A DNA stretch of 64,000 nt from Paenibacillus sp. YYML68 (GTDB lineage Bacteria; Bacillota; Bacilli; Paenibacillales; NBRC-103111): the NCBI RefSeq assembly GCF_027923405.1, contig NZ_BQYI01000001.1, positions 366,501 through 430,500 of the forward strand, given 5' to 3'. Both the position numbers and the translations under genes were made by a program. Numbering within the stretch: the first letter of the stretch is position 1; each line of letters opens with the position of its first letter. Shown piece by piece: positions 36,417-44,785 of the stretch. A model generated the notes under the pieces. That model did not search any database. It was not told the DNA's origin and saw only the letters and a list, made by a program, of their open reading frames with translations.

Positions 36417-36546
36417 CGGCCTGCTGCGGGGAGCGGGTGGCACTGCATTTGGCCGGTGCGGTATAATCGGGAGAAGAGCTTGAATTCCGAAGGAGACACC
36501 GCGTACGGGTGATATTAGATCTGTCAGATCGAAGGAGGGAGCCACG

Positions 36547-37254
36547 ATGCAGCTGAATGAGGTCATGCAGGAGCTGGAGGCGCTCGGGAGCGAGCAGACG
36601 AAGCGTACGTATGTGCGTCACGGAGCGCCAGAGCCATTGTTCGGAGTCAAGGTCGGGGATATGAAGAAGCTGACGAAGCATGTGAAGAAGAACCAGCAGC
36701 TCGCGCTCGATCTATACAGGACGGGTAACTCGGATGCGAAATATTTGGCTGGACTGTCTGTTAACCCGAGGAGCATGACGAAGGAGCAGCTGATCGCATG
36801 GGCACAAGAGGCGAACTGGTATATGCTCAGTGAGTACACGGTCGCTCAAGTGACAGCGGAGAGTCCCTATGCACTGGAGCTTGCTCGGGAGTGGATCGAC
36901 GCGGAAGATGAGCTGCTCGAGTCGTGCGGCTGGAGCACGTATGCGAATTACGTCTCGATCACGGCGGACGAGGAATTGCCGCTGGACGAGCTTAGAGGCT
37001 TGCTGAAGCGGGTCGAGGAGACGATCCATGCACAGAAGAACCGGGTTCGCTACACGATGAATGGCTTCGTCATCGCAGTCGGCTGCTACGTGCAGCCGCT
37101 GCATGAGGAGGCGGTGCATACAGCCGGGCAGCTTGGGAAGGTCAATGTGAACATGGGAGATACGGCGTGTAAGGTGCCCGAGGCTCCTGGGTACATTCAG
37201 AAGGTTGCCGAGCGGGGATCGATCGGTCAGAAGCGGAAGACCTGCATATGCTAG
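36547..37254 (+). CDS. AlkD-like DNA alkylation repair protein
   Basis: A 235-residue all-helical protein of the DNA_alkylation (HEAT-like) family related to AlkC/AlkD glycosylases. Family features include the N-terminal RTYVRHGAPEPLFGVKVGDMKKL and the VNMGDTACKVPEAPGYI segment. These proteins remove or bind alkylated bases. This short form is common in Bacillales and its exact substrate is often untested. AAGGAGGGA precedes the ATG. cysK starts 33 bp downstream, possibly co-transcribed. Confidence 0.85.
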   Translation: MQLNEVMQELEALGSEQTKRTYVRHGAPEPLFGVKVGDMKKLTKHVKKNQQLALDLYRTGNSDAKYLAGLSVNPRSMTKEQLIAWAQEANWYMLSEYTVAQVTAESPYALELAREWIDAEDELLESCGWSTYANYVSITADEELPLDELRGLLKRVEETIHAQKNRVRYTMNGFVIAVGCYVQPLHEEAVHTAGQLGKVNVNMGDTACKVPEAPGYIQKVAERGSIGQKRKTCIC

Positions 37255-37287
37255 GCGACGAACAGACGAAGTGAGGAGAAGCGATCG

Positions 37288-38208
37288 ATGGGTATCTACA
37301 CGAATATCTCACAGCTGATCGGCAATACCCCGGCGGTACGGCTGCAGCGCATCGTGCCACAAGGGGCCGCGGACGTCTATGTGAAGCTGGAGCGGTTCAA
37401 TCCTTCCGGCAGCGTGAAGGACCGGGCCGCGTATAGCCTCATTACGACAGCTGAGCAGCAAGGGCTGCTGCTGCCTGGCGGCACGATCATCGAGCCGACG
37501 AGCGGCAACACGGGCATCGGCCTTGCGATGATCGCCGCAGCGAAGGGTTATAAGGCGATACTGGTCATGCCAGACAACATGTCCAAGGAACGGATCAATC
37601 TGTTGAAGGCGTACGGCGCACAGGTCGTCCTGACACCGAGCAGCGAGCGCATGCCGGGCGCCATTCGTAAGGCGCTGGAGCTGCAGCAGCAGCACCCCTG
37701 CAGCTTCATCCCACAGCAGTTCGAGAACAAGGCGAATCCCGACATTCACCGGAGCACGACCGCGCTGGAAATTATGGAGCAGATGGACGGCCGACTCGAT
37801 GCGTTCGTGGCGACGGCGGGCACTGGCGGCACCATAACGGGCACCGGTGAGACGCTGCGGGCACAGCTGCCCGAGCTGCACATCGCCGTCGTCGAGCCGA
37901 AGGGCTCACCAGTGCTGTCCGGCGGCAGCCCCGGTCCGCACAAGCTCGTCGGGACGAGCCCTGGCTTCATCCCAGCCATCTTGAACACGGGCGTATACGA
38001 CGAGATTATTCAGATTGCCGATGAGGACGCGATCGAGACGATGCTGCAGCTCGCCCGCTTAGAGGGGCTGCTGCTCGGACCATCGTCAGGCGCATCCGTG
38101 TTCGCCGCGATGACCGTGGCGAAGCGGCTCGGCACGGGCAAACGCGTGCTGTGTATCGCGCCAGATACGGGGGAGCGGTATTTGAGTATGAATTTGTTTG
38201 GGGAGTGA
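37288..38208 (+). CDS. cysK: cysteine synthase (O-acetylserine sulfhydrylase)
   Basis: A 306-residue PLP enzyme making cysteine from O-acetylserine and sulfide. The PLP lysine is Lys44 in SGSVKDRAA. The substrate loop TSGNTGIGLA (about 71-80) and phosphate-binding glycine loop GTGGTITGTG (about 178-187) are intact. Length is normal. GAGGAG precedes the ATG and a strong hairpin follows. Confidence 0.96.
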   Translation: MGIYTNISQLIGNTPAVRLQRIVPQGAADVYVKLERFNPSGSVKDRAAYSLITTAEQQGLLLPGGTIIEPTSGNTGIGLAMIAAAKGYKAILVMPDNMSKERINLLKAYGAQVVLTPSSERMPGAIRKALELQQQHPCSFIPQQFENKANPDIHRSTTALEIMEQMDGRLDAFVATAGTGGTITGTGETLRAQLPELHIAVVEPKGSPVLSGGSPGPHKLVGTSPGFIPAILNTGVYDEIIQIADEDAIETMLQLARLEGLLLGPSSGASVFAAMTVAKRLGTGKRVLCIAPDTGERYLSMNLFGE

Positions 38209-38231
38209 GCGTGGGTTGGGGCAGCGTGAAT

Positions 38232-38272
38232 AAGCAAGGGTTCCACTGGTGATGGCAGTGGAGCCCTTGCTT
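38232..38272 (+). terminator. strong terminator after cysK
   Basis: Nearly perfect 17-bp arms at 38232-38248 and 38256-38272 with a 7-base loop, followed by GTTTA. It also marks the left edge of the AT-rich island. Confidence 0.75.
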
Positions 38273-38318
38273 GTTTAGGTGTTTGGTGTGTGGGCATGTG
38301 GGGTTGGTTGAGTGAGTT

Positions 38319-38340
38319 TGACAGCGTAGCCAAGCTGCCC
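38319..38340. repeat. left copy of a 22-bp exact direct repeat around the Septu island
   Basis: These 22 bases (starting TGACAGCGTAGCC and ending GCTGCCC) recur identically and in the same orientation at 40956-40977. The pair brackets 2.6 kb holding ptuAB and an IS4 relic. Confidence 0.85.
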
Positions 38341-38363
38341 CCAGGCGTTTTGAGTAATTAGGA

Positions 38364-39071
38364 TCATATAACTCCATTTGGTCTTGGTATAAGCGTACAG
38401 TTTGTATCATAGCAACTAATACTAGTTCCGACAAATGCACTGATAAATCTTGTCATCATATTAACATCATCTTTAAACACATTCATCCAAATTGAAAAGA
38501 AACCAGTAGATGTTGCAGTTTCCACAATCTGCTCTCTCATTTGAATTGTATCTGAATCCCTCAATCTTGTCTTTGCACGTTCTGCCTTATCATAAGCAGT
38601 TCTACGTTCTCTCCATCTACGGTCTGTAGCCTCTGGATTAATTAATGGGTCCAAACTTGGAACTCGATCAAGACCAGTCAACTTTATAGTATTTATGGCT
38701 ACCTGCCTTTGATGAGCATTAAGTGTTTGGGACGGTGAAATAATCGCTCCTACTGAATATTCAAATGCCATTGCAGTATTATCATTATCAGGCCAGAAAT
38801 AGTTGCTTAAAGTAATCTGCTTATTTGTTTTTATTGAATTACAATTGACACAAGCAAGAAGGAAATTGTCCCATGAAAGTGTTAAGCCTGGTACTAAAGA
38901 TTTTGGCTGTATATGTTCGACAGCTGTATCCCCACCAAGAGCCCTTTCACAATAAGAACAATAAGCTCCTATTCTTTCAATCAAATGACCTCTTGCTTCT
39001 TGGTACTTTGTAAACTGTATGGGGAGACCATTTGCATCATTAGGAGTTGAACCTCTTTCTATTGGTCTCAT
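38364..39071 (-). CDS. ptuB: Septu PtuB-like HNH nuclease
   Basis: A 235-residue HNH-family protein. The zinc/HNH motif is complete: Cys38-x2-Cys41 (CSYC), His53 in AVEHIQPKS, then WDNFLLACVNCN with Cys74 and Cys77. The rest is helical. Its start overlaps the stop of the AAA ATPase gene by 4 bp, the gene order of Septu anti-phage systems (ATPase then HNH nuclease). It is predicted to cut nucleic acid when the ATPase senses infection. Base composition is clearly AT-richer than the flanking chromosome, consistent with acquisition. Confidence 0.85.
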   Translation of the reverse strand: MRPIERGSTPNDANGLPIQFTKYQEARGHLIERIGAYCSYCERALGGDTAVEHIQPKSLVPGLTLSWDNFLLACVNCNSIKTNKQITLSNYFWPDNDNTAMAFEYSVGAIISPSQTLNAHQRQVAINTIKLTGLDRVPSLDPLINPEATDRRWRERRTAYDKAERAKTRLRDSDTIQMREQIVETATSTGFFSIWMNVFKDDVNMMTRFISAFVGTSISCYDTNCTLIPRPNGVI

Positions 39072-40405
39072 TCACCATTTCTCCCCAATCCAGCTGCTAA
39101 TCTTTCCATCTCTAAAAATGCGTAATATGCCACATCTGAACTGTATAGGGACTCCAGTTCATCCAATTTACGCTTTAACTCTTCAATTTCTTTACCTGTA
39201 GCGCCCTTTCCTTTTTCTAATAACGAATAATATACTTGGGCAACCTTATACATTTCGTTCAGTTTGTCACTACGTTGAACACCGTCTATTCCCATAGCGC
39301 TCTCTGAAATATCCTCGATACTTTTGTTAACAAATTTTTCACTTATAACTTCTTCATCATCATCTACTTCTTGAAGACGACGAAGTTCTCCCTCTTCAAG
39401 GGACTGAACTATAAATGGCGAATGGGATGTTACAATAAATTGTATTCTTGGAAAAGTTCTTTTTAAGTCATTAACAATAGTACGTTGCCATTTCGGATGA
39501 AGGTGGAGGTCAAGCTCATCAATAAGTACAACACCAGGAGTTTCACTTAGAGCATTAGCTTCAAGTCCCGGATTTAATTGAGCCATTCTATGTGCTATAT
39601 CGGCGATCATCCCAATCATGTTACGAACACCGTCGCTTAACATACGAAAAGGTAATATTGTACCATCTTCCCTAATTGCTCGGATTTCTTCAGAATCAAC
39701 GTCAAATTCTATAGTCTTCCAATTTTTCATACAAACACTTATTGCATTACGTACAGCCTCCAAAATTGGTAGTTCTTGTTTTCTTTGTTTTTTTTGCAGT
39801 TCGATATAGGTCATCTTCTCCATCCATCGAGTGAAATGTTTTTCACTCGATGCAGGGTCTAAGCAAAATGAATAGCCACCTAAACGATCGGTCCTTATTT
39901 TAAAATCATTGCGTTCCCTTTTTTGAACCCACAGCCTTCCAGTTCCATAGTATGATATAAGCGGTAATACAACAGGGTCACCTCGGCTGACCTTTTTTTG
40001 CAAAGAATTAGCGTAATCCATGATTGATTTTGCTTCTTTACTAGTAGTTGTACCATGTTTTCCGTTTAATGCTCTTGACCAAGTTTTCAACTCTCCCTCA
40101 ACAGTCCCACAACAAGAGATTTTTACAGGATACTGTAATTGTATATCCGATAAACCACCCTGAATAAAAGTTTTTCTATGAACTTCATCTTTTCTAATAT
40201 GTCTAGAATGCACTCCATCGAATCCACTAAGTAAAGACCCTAAAGCAATTGCTAATCCATCCAGAACAGCTGTCTTTCCAGTACCGTTATCACCAATCAG
40301 CACTGTAAATTGGTTAGAAAATGTTATTTCTCTTTTTTCAAAACCATGGAAATTCTCCATTTTCAATTCGTGAATAATCAATCTGATCATCCTCCGTGAT
40401 AGCAT
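39068..40405 (-). CDS. ptuA: Septu PtuA-like SMC/AAA-family ATPase
   Basis: A 445-residue ATPase. Walker A is GDNGTGKT at 38-45; a signature-like LSDGVRNMIGM region, Walker B in VVLIDELDLHLHP (about 290-300) and the following TSHSPFIVQSL are typical of OLD/RecF-like AAA_15/21 ATPases. A coiled C-terminal region (about 400-440) follows. No good ribosome site precedes the first ATG; GGAGG lies 9 bases before a TTG at 40381 (residue 9), which may be the true start. It partners the HNH nuclease 4 bp away. AT-rich. Confidence 0.85.
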   Translation of the reverse strand: MLSRRMIRLIIHELKMENFHGFEKREITFSNQFTVLIGDNGTGKTAVLDGLAIALGSLLSGFDGVHSRHIRKDEVHRKTFIQGGLSDIQLQYPVKISCCGTVEGELKTWSRALNGKHGTTTSKEAKSIMDYANSLQKKVSRGDPVVLPLISYYGTGRLWVQKRERNDFKIRTDRLGGYSFCLDPASSEKHFTRWMEKMTYIELQKKQRKQELPILEAVRNAISVCMKNWKTIEFDVDSEEIRAIREDGTILPFRMLSDGVRNMIGMIADIAHRMAQLNPGLEANALSETPGVVLIDELDLHLHPKWQRTIVNDLKRTFPRIQFIVTSHSPFIVQSLEEGELRRLQEVDDDEEVISEKFVNKSIEDISESAMGIDGVQRSDKLNEMYKVAQVYYSLLEKGKGATGKEIEELKRKLDELESLYSSDVAYYAFLEMERLAAGLGRNGE

Positions 40406-40655
40406 GACTAAATAATAATTTATTCCCTGTTTCCCTCACTTTTAGCCCATGGATACACTCTTTATTTATTAATTTATCTAATTATATCACTAGCGTTGCA
40501 TAAACGAATCTTCAATTTGCCTAGAAAAATATCGGAATTTTACCACAATGAAAAATGCACAAAAATGTTAAATTCAGTGCGTGTAGAGACATAAAAAAAT
40601 CCTTAAGATAAGGGAACAGGTAGTCCTGTCCAAATCCCTATCAAAAGGAACGACC
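40406..40655. other. AT-rich non-coding stretch upstream of ptuA
   Basis: About 250 bp, very AT-rich, presumably holding the ptuA promoter on the minus strand and the left part of the inserted IS4-like sequence. No clear gene or hairpin was found. Confidence 0.4.
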
Positions 40656-40958
40656 ATGGACAAGGATAACATAAAATCCGCTTTCAGGGAATACCTCATT
40701 CCTCTGAACACTGACATTTTGCTCAAGCAAGTGGCAACGTTGAAATCGGATCGATCCGTTAAAAAGTTAGATACCGAGAAGACCTGCAAGCTCTTCATCT
40801 ACGCTCAGCTGATGTAGTTAAAATCTCGCGAGGATATCGGTCTCCATCTGCAAAATAAGAAGGCTCTACAGCATACCGTACAGTTGGAATCTATAAGCTC
40901 GTCGCAGCTCTCGCGTAAGTTTCGGGAGCTTGATTCCTCAATTTTCGATGAGGTGTGA
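40656..40958 (+). pseudogene. IS4-family transposase N-terminal relic
   Basis: In the frame starting at the ATG at 40656 the product begins MDKDNIKSAFREYLIPLNTD and continues with SDRSVKKLDTEKT and LESISSSQLSRKFREL, the N-terminal pattern of IS4-type transposases common in Paenibacillaceae. An in-frame TAG at 40815-40817 breaks it, and homology stops at the TGA at 40956, exactly where the right 22-bp repeat begins. The catalytic DDE part is missing, so it is inactive. Confidence 0.75.
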
Positions 40959-40977
40959 CAGCGTAGCCAAGCTGCCC
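40956..40977. repeat. right copy of the 22-bp exact direct repeat
   Basis: Identical to 38319-38340. Sequence after the repeat differs (CCAGG at the left, ACTGG at the right), so the identity is bounded at 22 bp. Confidence 0.85.
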
Positions 40978-41121
40978 ACTGGAACTCTATGCGTATCGCG
41001 TTGTCTCCGTTCGGATGTTTTGTCTGTTAAACTCTATTTTAACCGAGAACAGCCTCTAAATCTTTTGGTCATGGTAGTATGATATAACAAATAGGAAATA
41101 CCCATTAGCGAGGTGTTATAT

Positions 41122-41364
41122 ATGCAATGGCAAGAGGTTCGAAGCATTTACCCCAGTCAGTACGTACTGCTTGAAATATTAAATTCTCATACAGAAGATA
41201 GTGTTCAATACGTTGACGAGGTCGCTTTAATCAGAGCGATCCAAGATCCTGATGAAGCAACCAAAGAACTGGTGAAGTGCAAAGATAACAACATCGTTTA
41301 TCACACCGGTCAAGAAAAGATAGCCATTGAATTAAGAAAAAATCCGTTCTACAGAAGCCGGTAA
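41122..41364 (+). CDS. small conserved-looking hypothetical protein
   Basis: An 80-residue soluble protein, start ATG 41122 after GAGGTG. It opens MQWQEVRSIYPSQYVLLEIL and contains YVDEVALIRAIQDPDEATKEL. Small proteins of this type often lie directly upstream of retropepsin-like (clan AA) aspartic protease genes in Bacillales; here only a short protease-like tail follows at 41366. It may be an orphaned partner. Function unknown. Confidence 0.65.
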   Translation: MQWQEVRSIYPSQYVLLEILNSHTEDSVQYVDEVALIRAIQDPDEATKELVKCKDNNIVYHTGQEKIAIELRKNPFYRSR

Positions 41365-41365
41365 G

Positions 41366-41449
41366 ATGCTGATCGATTTAGTCGACAGTAACGGCCTAAT
41401 CGGATTAGACCTTCTTATAACCAGTATGATGATCATCGACCTTCATTAA
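41366..41449 (+). pseudogene. C-terminal remnant of a clan AA aspartic protease-like gene
   Basis: A 27-codon frame directly after the previous gene reads MLIDLVDSNGLIGLDLLI then IIDLH and stop. The GLIGLDxLI and IIDL elements match the C-terminal part of retropepsin-like bacterial proteases; the catalytic DTG region is absent. Probably left by an internal deletion. Confidence 0.4.
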
Positions 41450-41523
41450 ATGAAAATGTATCCAACAGACTCCAAACAGCATCAAAATAGAGACGCGAAA
41501 ACCTTCGCGTCCCCATCGCACCC

Positions 41524-42192
41524 TCATCCCCCCCGCACCAGCCGCGGCTCCAGCTCATCCGCTTCCTTCCCGCTCACAACATAGCTCGTAATCGACTGCT
41601 CCGCATCGATCTCAAGGCACAGGTCTGTCGAGTGACAGCCGTTGCCCATGCTTTGCTCATTCGGACAGGCCGAGATCGCGATGAACAGGTCCATCTCCGC
41701 GCGCAGCACGACATAGTCGCCGGCCTTCGACTTCGGGCGCTTGAACTCTACGCTGCCGTCCTCGTGGAGCACCGTGTTCATGAAGATGTTGAACGGGTAA
41801 TGCTGTCCAGGCTTCTCGATGCCGAATTTGGCCAGCGCCGCGGACAGATTCATATAGCAATTCTCATAAGGAATATCCTTCTCATACAGCAGCTTATACA
41901 TCTCCGGTCGGCAGGCGGGGGAGAGAAGGTCGTGCTTCTCTACCGTGTCCTCAACGAGTGTCAGCATCGGTACATATTTATTCGAATAGATCACTTGTCC
42001 CTTGCGAATCTGAGTCGTCTCGAGTGCGTCTCGTGTCGCGATCGGGTCCAGTCTCTCCTCGGTATCTTGCACGTTATAAGCGACGAAGTCGCCGATCTGC
42101 TCACCCTCGACATCAATGAGGCGCAGCAGATTGCCCTTATACACACGGGCGCTGAAGCCATGCTTGGCAGGAATGGTGAATGTTTGCTTCAT
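41524..42192 (-). CDS. DUF1989 (urea carboxylase-associated) family protein
   Basis: A 222-residue protein. The start ATG at 42192 has GGGAG upstream; the longer frame to 42285 is unlikely. Family features are the N-terminal beta segment (IPAKHGFSARVYKGNLLRLIDVEGEQIGDF, shown in part), the central NCYMNLSAAL, and cysteines and histidine in ACPNEQ...NGCHSTDL. DUF1989 proteins accompany urea carboxylase or amino-acid metabolism and are thought to bind metal. Here it stands alone, so the pathway is unknown. Confidence 0.85.
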   Translation of the reverse strand: MKQTFTIPAKHGFSARVYKGNLLRLIDVEGEQIGDFVAYNVQDTEERLDPIATRDALETTQIRKGQVIYSNKYVPMLTLVEDTVEKHDLLSPACRPEMYKLLYEKDIPYENCYMNLSAALAKFGIEKPGQHYPFNIFMNTVLHEDGSVEFKRPKSKAGDYVVLRAEMDLFIAISACPNEQSMGNGCHSTDLCLEIDAEQSITSYVVSGKEADELEPRLVRGG

Positions 42193-42371
42193 CAGGCAGC
42201 TCCCTTCTAGGTATAACCTTGAACAGAATGCGCAGCCTGATATAGGTTGCCCGCCGCCAACCTTACCCATACGCCGAATGGTCAAAAACGCGTGGATGAA
42301 AAAGCACCATCTGATTCATCCTAATACGCGGCACCACCAAACTATGAAGCGAAAAGAGGGAATTCAAAACG

Positions 42372-43082
42372 ATGCATAACCAAATGCAAAACCAGATGCA
42401 CCACCAGGCGCACAACCCGATGATGTCCAACCAATTTCCAGTCCAAGCCTTCCAAGGTCAAGGGAACGCCATGATGAACTCCAACCAGCTGCCAAGCCAA
42501 ATGAACCACGGCGGTCATGAGGTGTTCGACCTGCACGAAGTTATCGCGGGTATGATCAACGTACTGGATCAGTACATGATGTTCCGCATGTTCGTTCGCG
42601 ACCCGGAGCTGATGGACATTCTGGATCGCCAGTACAGCTTCATCCTTGATCAATACAACCTGACGTGCGAATGCTTCACGACAGGTCGTGAGCCGTCCCA
42701 GCACACGAAGCGTTATATGATGAAGCAGAACAACACGGTCGTATACGGCATGAAGCCGTCCCAGCCGAAGAAGCCGAACCAGTCCATCGAGGACATCAAG
42801 GATAAGGGCCTCTCCGGTCATATGCTCGGCTTGATCAAGTCGACAGCGTCCTTGCTGACGATGACGTCGGTAGAAGTGACGAATCCGGTCATTCGCCGCG
42901 TGCTGGCCGACAGCGTGCCGAACTACGTCGAGATGGCGTACGAGATCTTCTTGTACCAGAACAAGCACAGCTACTACCAAGTGCCGCAGCTGAGCGCGCA
43001 TGACATGAACCTGATGACCAATAGCTATGTACCGATGAACGGTCAGCCGCAGATGCCGAATCCGGGCATGTTCCGCAACTAA
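42372..43082 (+). CDS. CotF-like spore coat protein
   Basis: A 236-residue protein. The first 50 residues are rich in Met, Asn, Gln and His (MHNQMQNQMHHQAHNP) and low in complexity. The rest is helical and matches the coat-F type domain: VIAGMINVLDQYMMFRMFVRDPELMDILDRQ (shown in part) and later IRRVLADSVPNYVEMAYE. Such proteins are ferritin-like coat components made in the mother cell. It shares a terminator with the convergent YqcI-type gene. Confidence 0.85.
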   Translation: MHNQMQNQMHHQAHNPMMSNQFPVQAFQGQGNAMMNSNQLPSQMNHGGHEVFDLHEVIAGMINVLDQYMMFRMFVRDPELMDILDRQYSFILDQYNLTCECFTTGREPSQHTKRYMMKQNNTVVYGMKPSQPKKPNQSIEDIKDKGLSGHMLGLIKSTASLLTMTSVEVTNPVIRRVLADSVPNYVEMAYEIFLYQNKHSYYQVPQLSAHDMNLMTNSYVPMNGQPQMPNPGMFRN

Positions 43083-43110
43083 TTTCCAGCTATACGATCT
43101 AGCAGATAAT

Positions 43111-43144
43111 AAGGCAGGTACTGCGCCCTTCGCAGTCCTGCCTT
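43111..43144. terminator. shared bidirectional terminator
   Basis: AAGGCAGGTACTGCG and CGCAGTCCTGCCTT pair around CCCTT between two convergent genes. Confidence 0.75.
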
Positions 43145-43150
43145 TATGTG

Positions 43151-43918
43151 TTATTTACGCGCGCCGAACGGGTTCAGCGCCTTCTTCATGCGAGTGAACG
43201 GACACTTGGAAGGACTGCTGTTATCGTCCCGGAGAAAATATTGCTTCCACTCCAGATTGCCCTCCTGACCGTACCACTTCAACGCAGGGTGAACATCGAT
43301 TCGGTCGTAGCCCAGCAGACGCTTGCGAATTAACGCCTTCATGCGGCGGCCGAACGTCGTGGCGTCATTGATCTCAGCGAACACCCAGCGCGGCTGGAAC
43401 GCCAGCATGAAGCTCGGGAATTGACGGCTTCGGCGCTGCTCGTGGGCAGGTGTGGCACAGAACGTGAAGTACGGCTCGCCATCATGGCAGAACTCCCACG
43501 ACGCATCGGTCGGGTTATCCGAGATCGCACCCGGCCACTCCTGCGGGTCGTGCTGCGTCACCTCGCTAAGCAGTCTCCAGAACATGCTCTCGTATTCCTC
43601 GACCGTATAAGCGCCCTCTGGATCAGCCGATGTGTTGCAGAAAATCACGAGCGACGCATACTTGCCGGTCGAGCGGGAGCAGCGTCCATATTGCTGCAGC
43701 AGCTGGGCGACCTGCTTGCTCGTCTCCTCGCTCGTCGGATGACCGACGAAGCCGAACCGCAAGTGATCGGACAGGAAGCCGTGCCTGCCGGGAATGCACG
43801 GGTACGTGTCCTCCGGATCTGCAATCGTATTCGCGAAGCGTGTGAACGCCTCCGCCTGCCAGCTCTCCAGCTCCTCCAGCTGCTTCATCAGCTCGGAGCG
43901 TGAATACAGAATAGACAT
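43151..43918 (-). CDS. YqcI/YcgG family protein
   Basis: A 255-residue soluble protein. Length and motifs (YPCIPGRHGF near 39, GYAV-type ending replaced here, SWEFCHDGEPYFTFCATPAHEQRRSR in the middle, quoted in parts) match the YqcI/YcgG family, whose biochemical role is unknown. Conserved cysteine and histidine residues suggest metal or redox chemistry. AAGGAGTGA lies before the ATG. Stand-alone gene. Confidence 0.8.
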   Translation of the reverse strand: MSILYSRSELMKQLEELESWQAEAFTRFANTIADPEDTYPCIPGRHGFLSDHLRFGFVGHPTSEETSKQVAQLLQQYGRCSRSTGKYASLVIFCNTSADPEGAYTVEEYESMFWRLLSEVTQHDPQEWPGAISDNPTDASWEFCHDGEPYFTFCATPAHEQRRSRQFPSFMLAFQPRWVFAEINDATTFGRRMKALIRKRLLGYDRIDVHPALKWYGQEGNLEWKQYFLRDDNSSPSKCPFTRMKKALNPFGARK

Positions 43919-43994
43919 TCCTAATCACTCCTTCTTCAGTCTTGATAGACTATGTCGAAGGAGTGTGATGGGTGAATGTCCAGATTACGTAGCC

Positions 43995-44771
43995 TTAATT
44001 CTTACATTCCTTACATTCCTTGCGATATTCAGACGGCGGCTGACCGACGATTCGCTTGAACGTGTTGCTGAAGTAAGAGAAGTCCTGGTAGCCGAGCCGC
44101 TCGGCGATGTCGGAGATGCGCAGCGTCGTCGTCTCGAGCAGCCGCTTCGCCTCCTCCATCCGCTTCGATAATACATAGTCGACGAAGTTCACCTTCGTCT
44201 GCTGCTTGAACAGGTGGCTCAAGTAGCTCGGATTCAGGTGCACCCTCGCCGCCGCCTCCTGAAGCGTGACCTCGCCGGGCAGCGTCGCCTTCACATACGC
44301 CATCACCTGCTCGACAGCCGTCAGCTCATTCGGATCAGCCGGCTCGGCCGACGACGATGCCTGGGCTTCGGCGAGCGCAGCCTGCTGCCGTTTCTTCTCC
44401 GCGAGACTGACTGCGATCCGTTCCAGACACGTCGCCATATCCTCGGCCATGACCGGCTTGAGCAAGTAATCTCGTGCTCCCAGTCGCAGCGCCTGCTGCG
44501 CGTATTGGAACTGATCATGTCCGCTGAAGATGACGGCCTCAACAGCCGGGTGCTGCTCCTTCAAGGTCGTGATGAACTGCAGGCCGTCCATGACCGGCAT
44601 GTTGACATCGGTCATCGCGAGGTCGACCGTGTTCGACTTCAGCCAGTCGATTGCCTCCAGACCGTTCGAAGCCTCGTGAATGACGGTAAATGGCAGCTGT
44701 GTGCGCTCGATCGTTTTCTTCAGCGAGGTGCGCACCCACCGTTCATCATCGACGATCAAGATTGTATACAT
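43995..44771 (-). CDS. YesN-type AraC-family response regulator
   Basis: A 258-residue regulator; the start at 44771 gives the proper receiver N-terminus MYTILIVDDE. Phospho-acceptor Asp55 lies in LAMTDVNMP and Lys in YLLKPVMAED. The C-terminal AraC domain (about 165-258) has two helix-turn-helices (LQEAAARVHLNPSYLSHLFK; ISDIAERLGYQDFSYFSNTF). The gene starts 14 bp after its partner kinase. It probably controls the TRAP transporter genes upstream on the same strand. Confidence 0.92.
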   Translation of the reverse strand: MYTILIVDDERWVRTSLKKTIERTQLPFTVIHEASNGLEAIDWLKSNTVDLAMTDVNMPVMDGLQFITTLKEQHPAVEAVIFSGHDQFQYAQQALRLGARDYLLKPVMAEDMATCLERIAVSLAEKKRQQAALAEAQASSSAEPADPNELTAVEQVMAYVKATLPGEVTLQEAAARVHLNPSYLSHLFKQQTKVNFVDYVLSKRMEEAKRLLETTTLRISDIAERLGYQDFSYFSNTFKRIVGQPPSEYRKECKECKN

Positions 44772-44785
44772 AGGATCACCATCCC

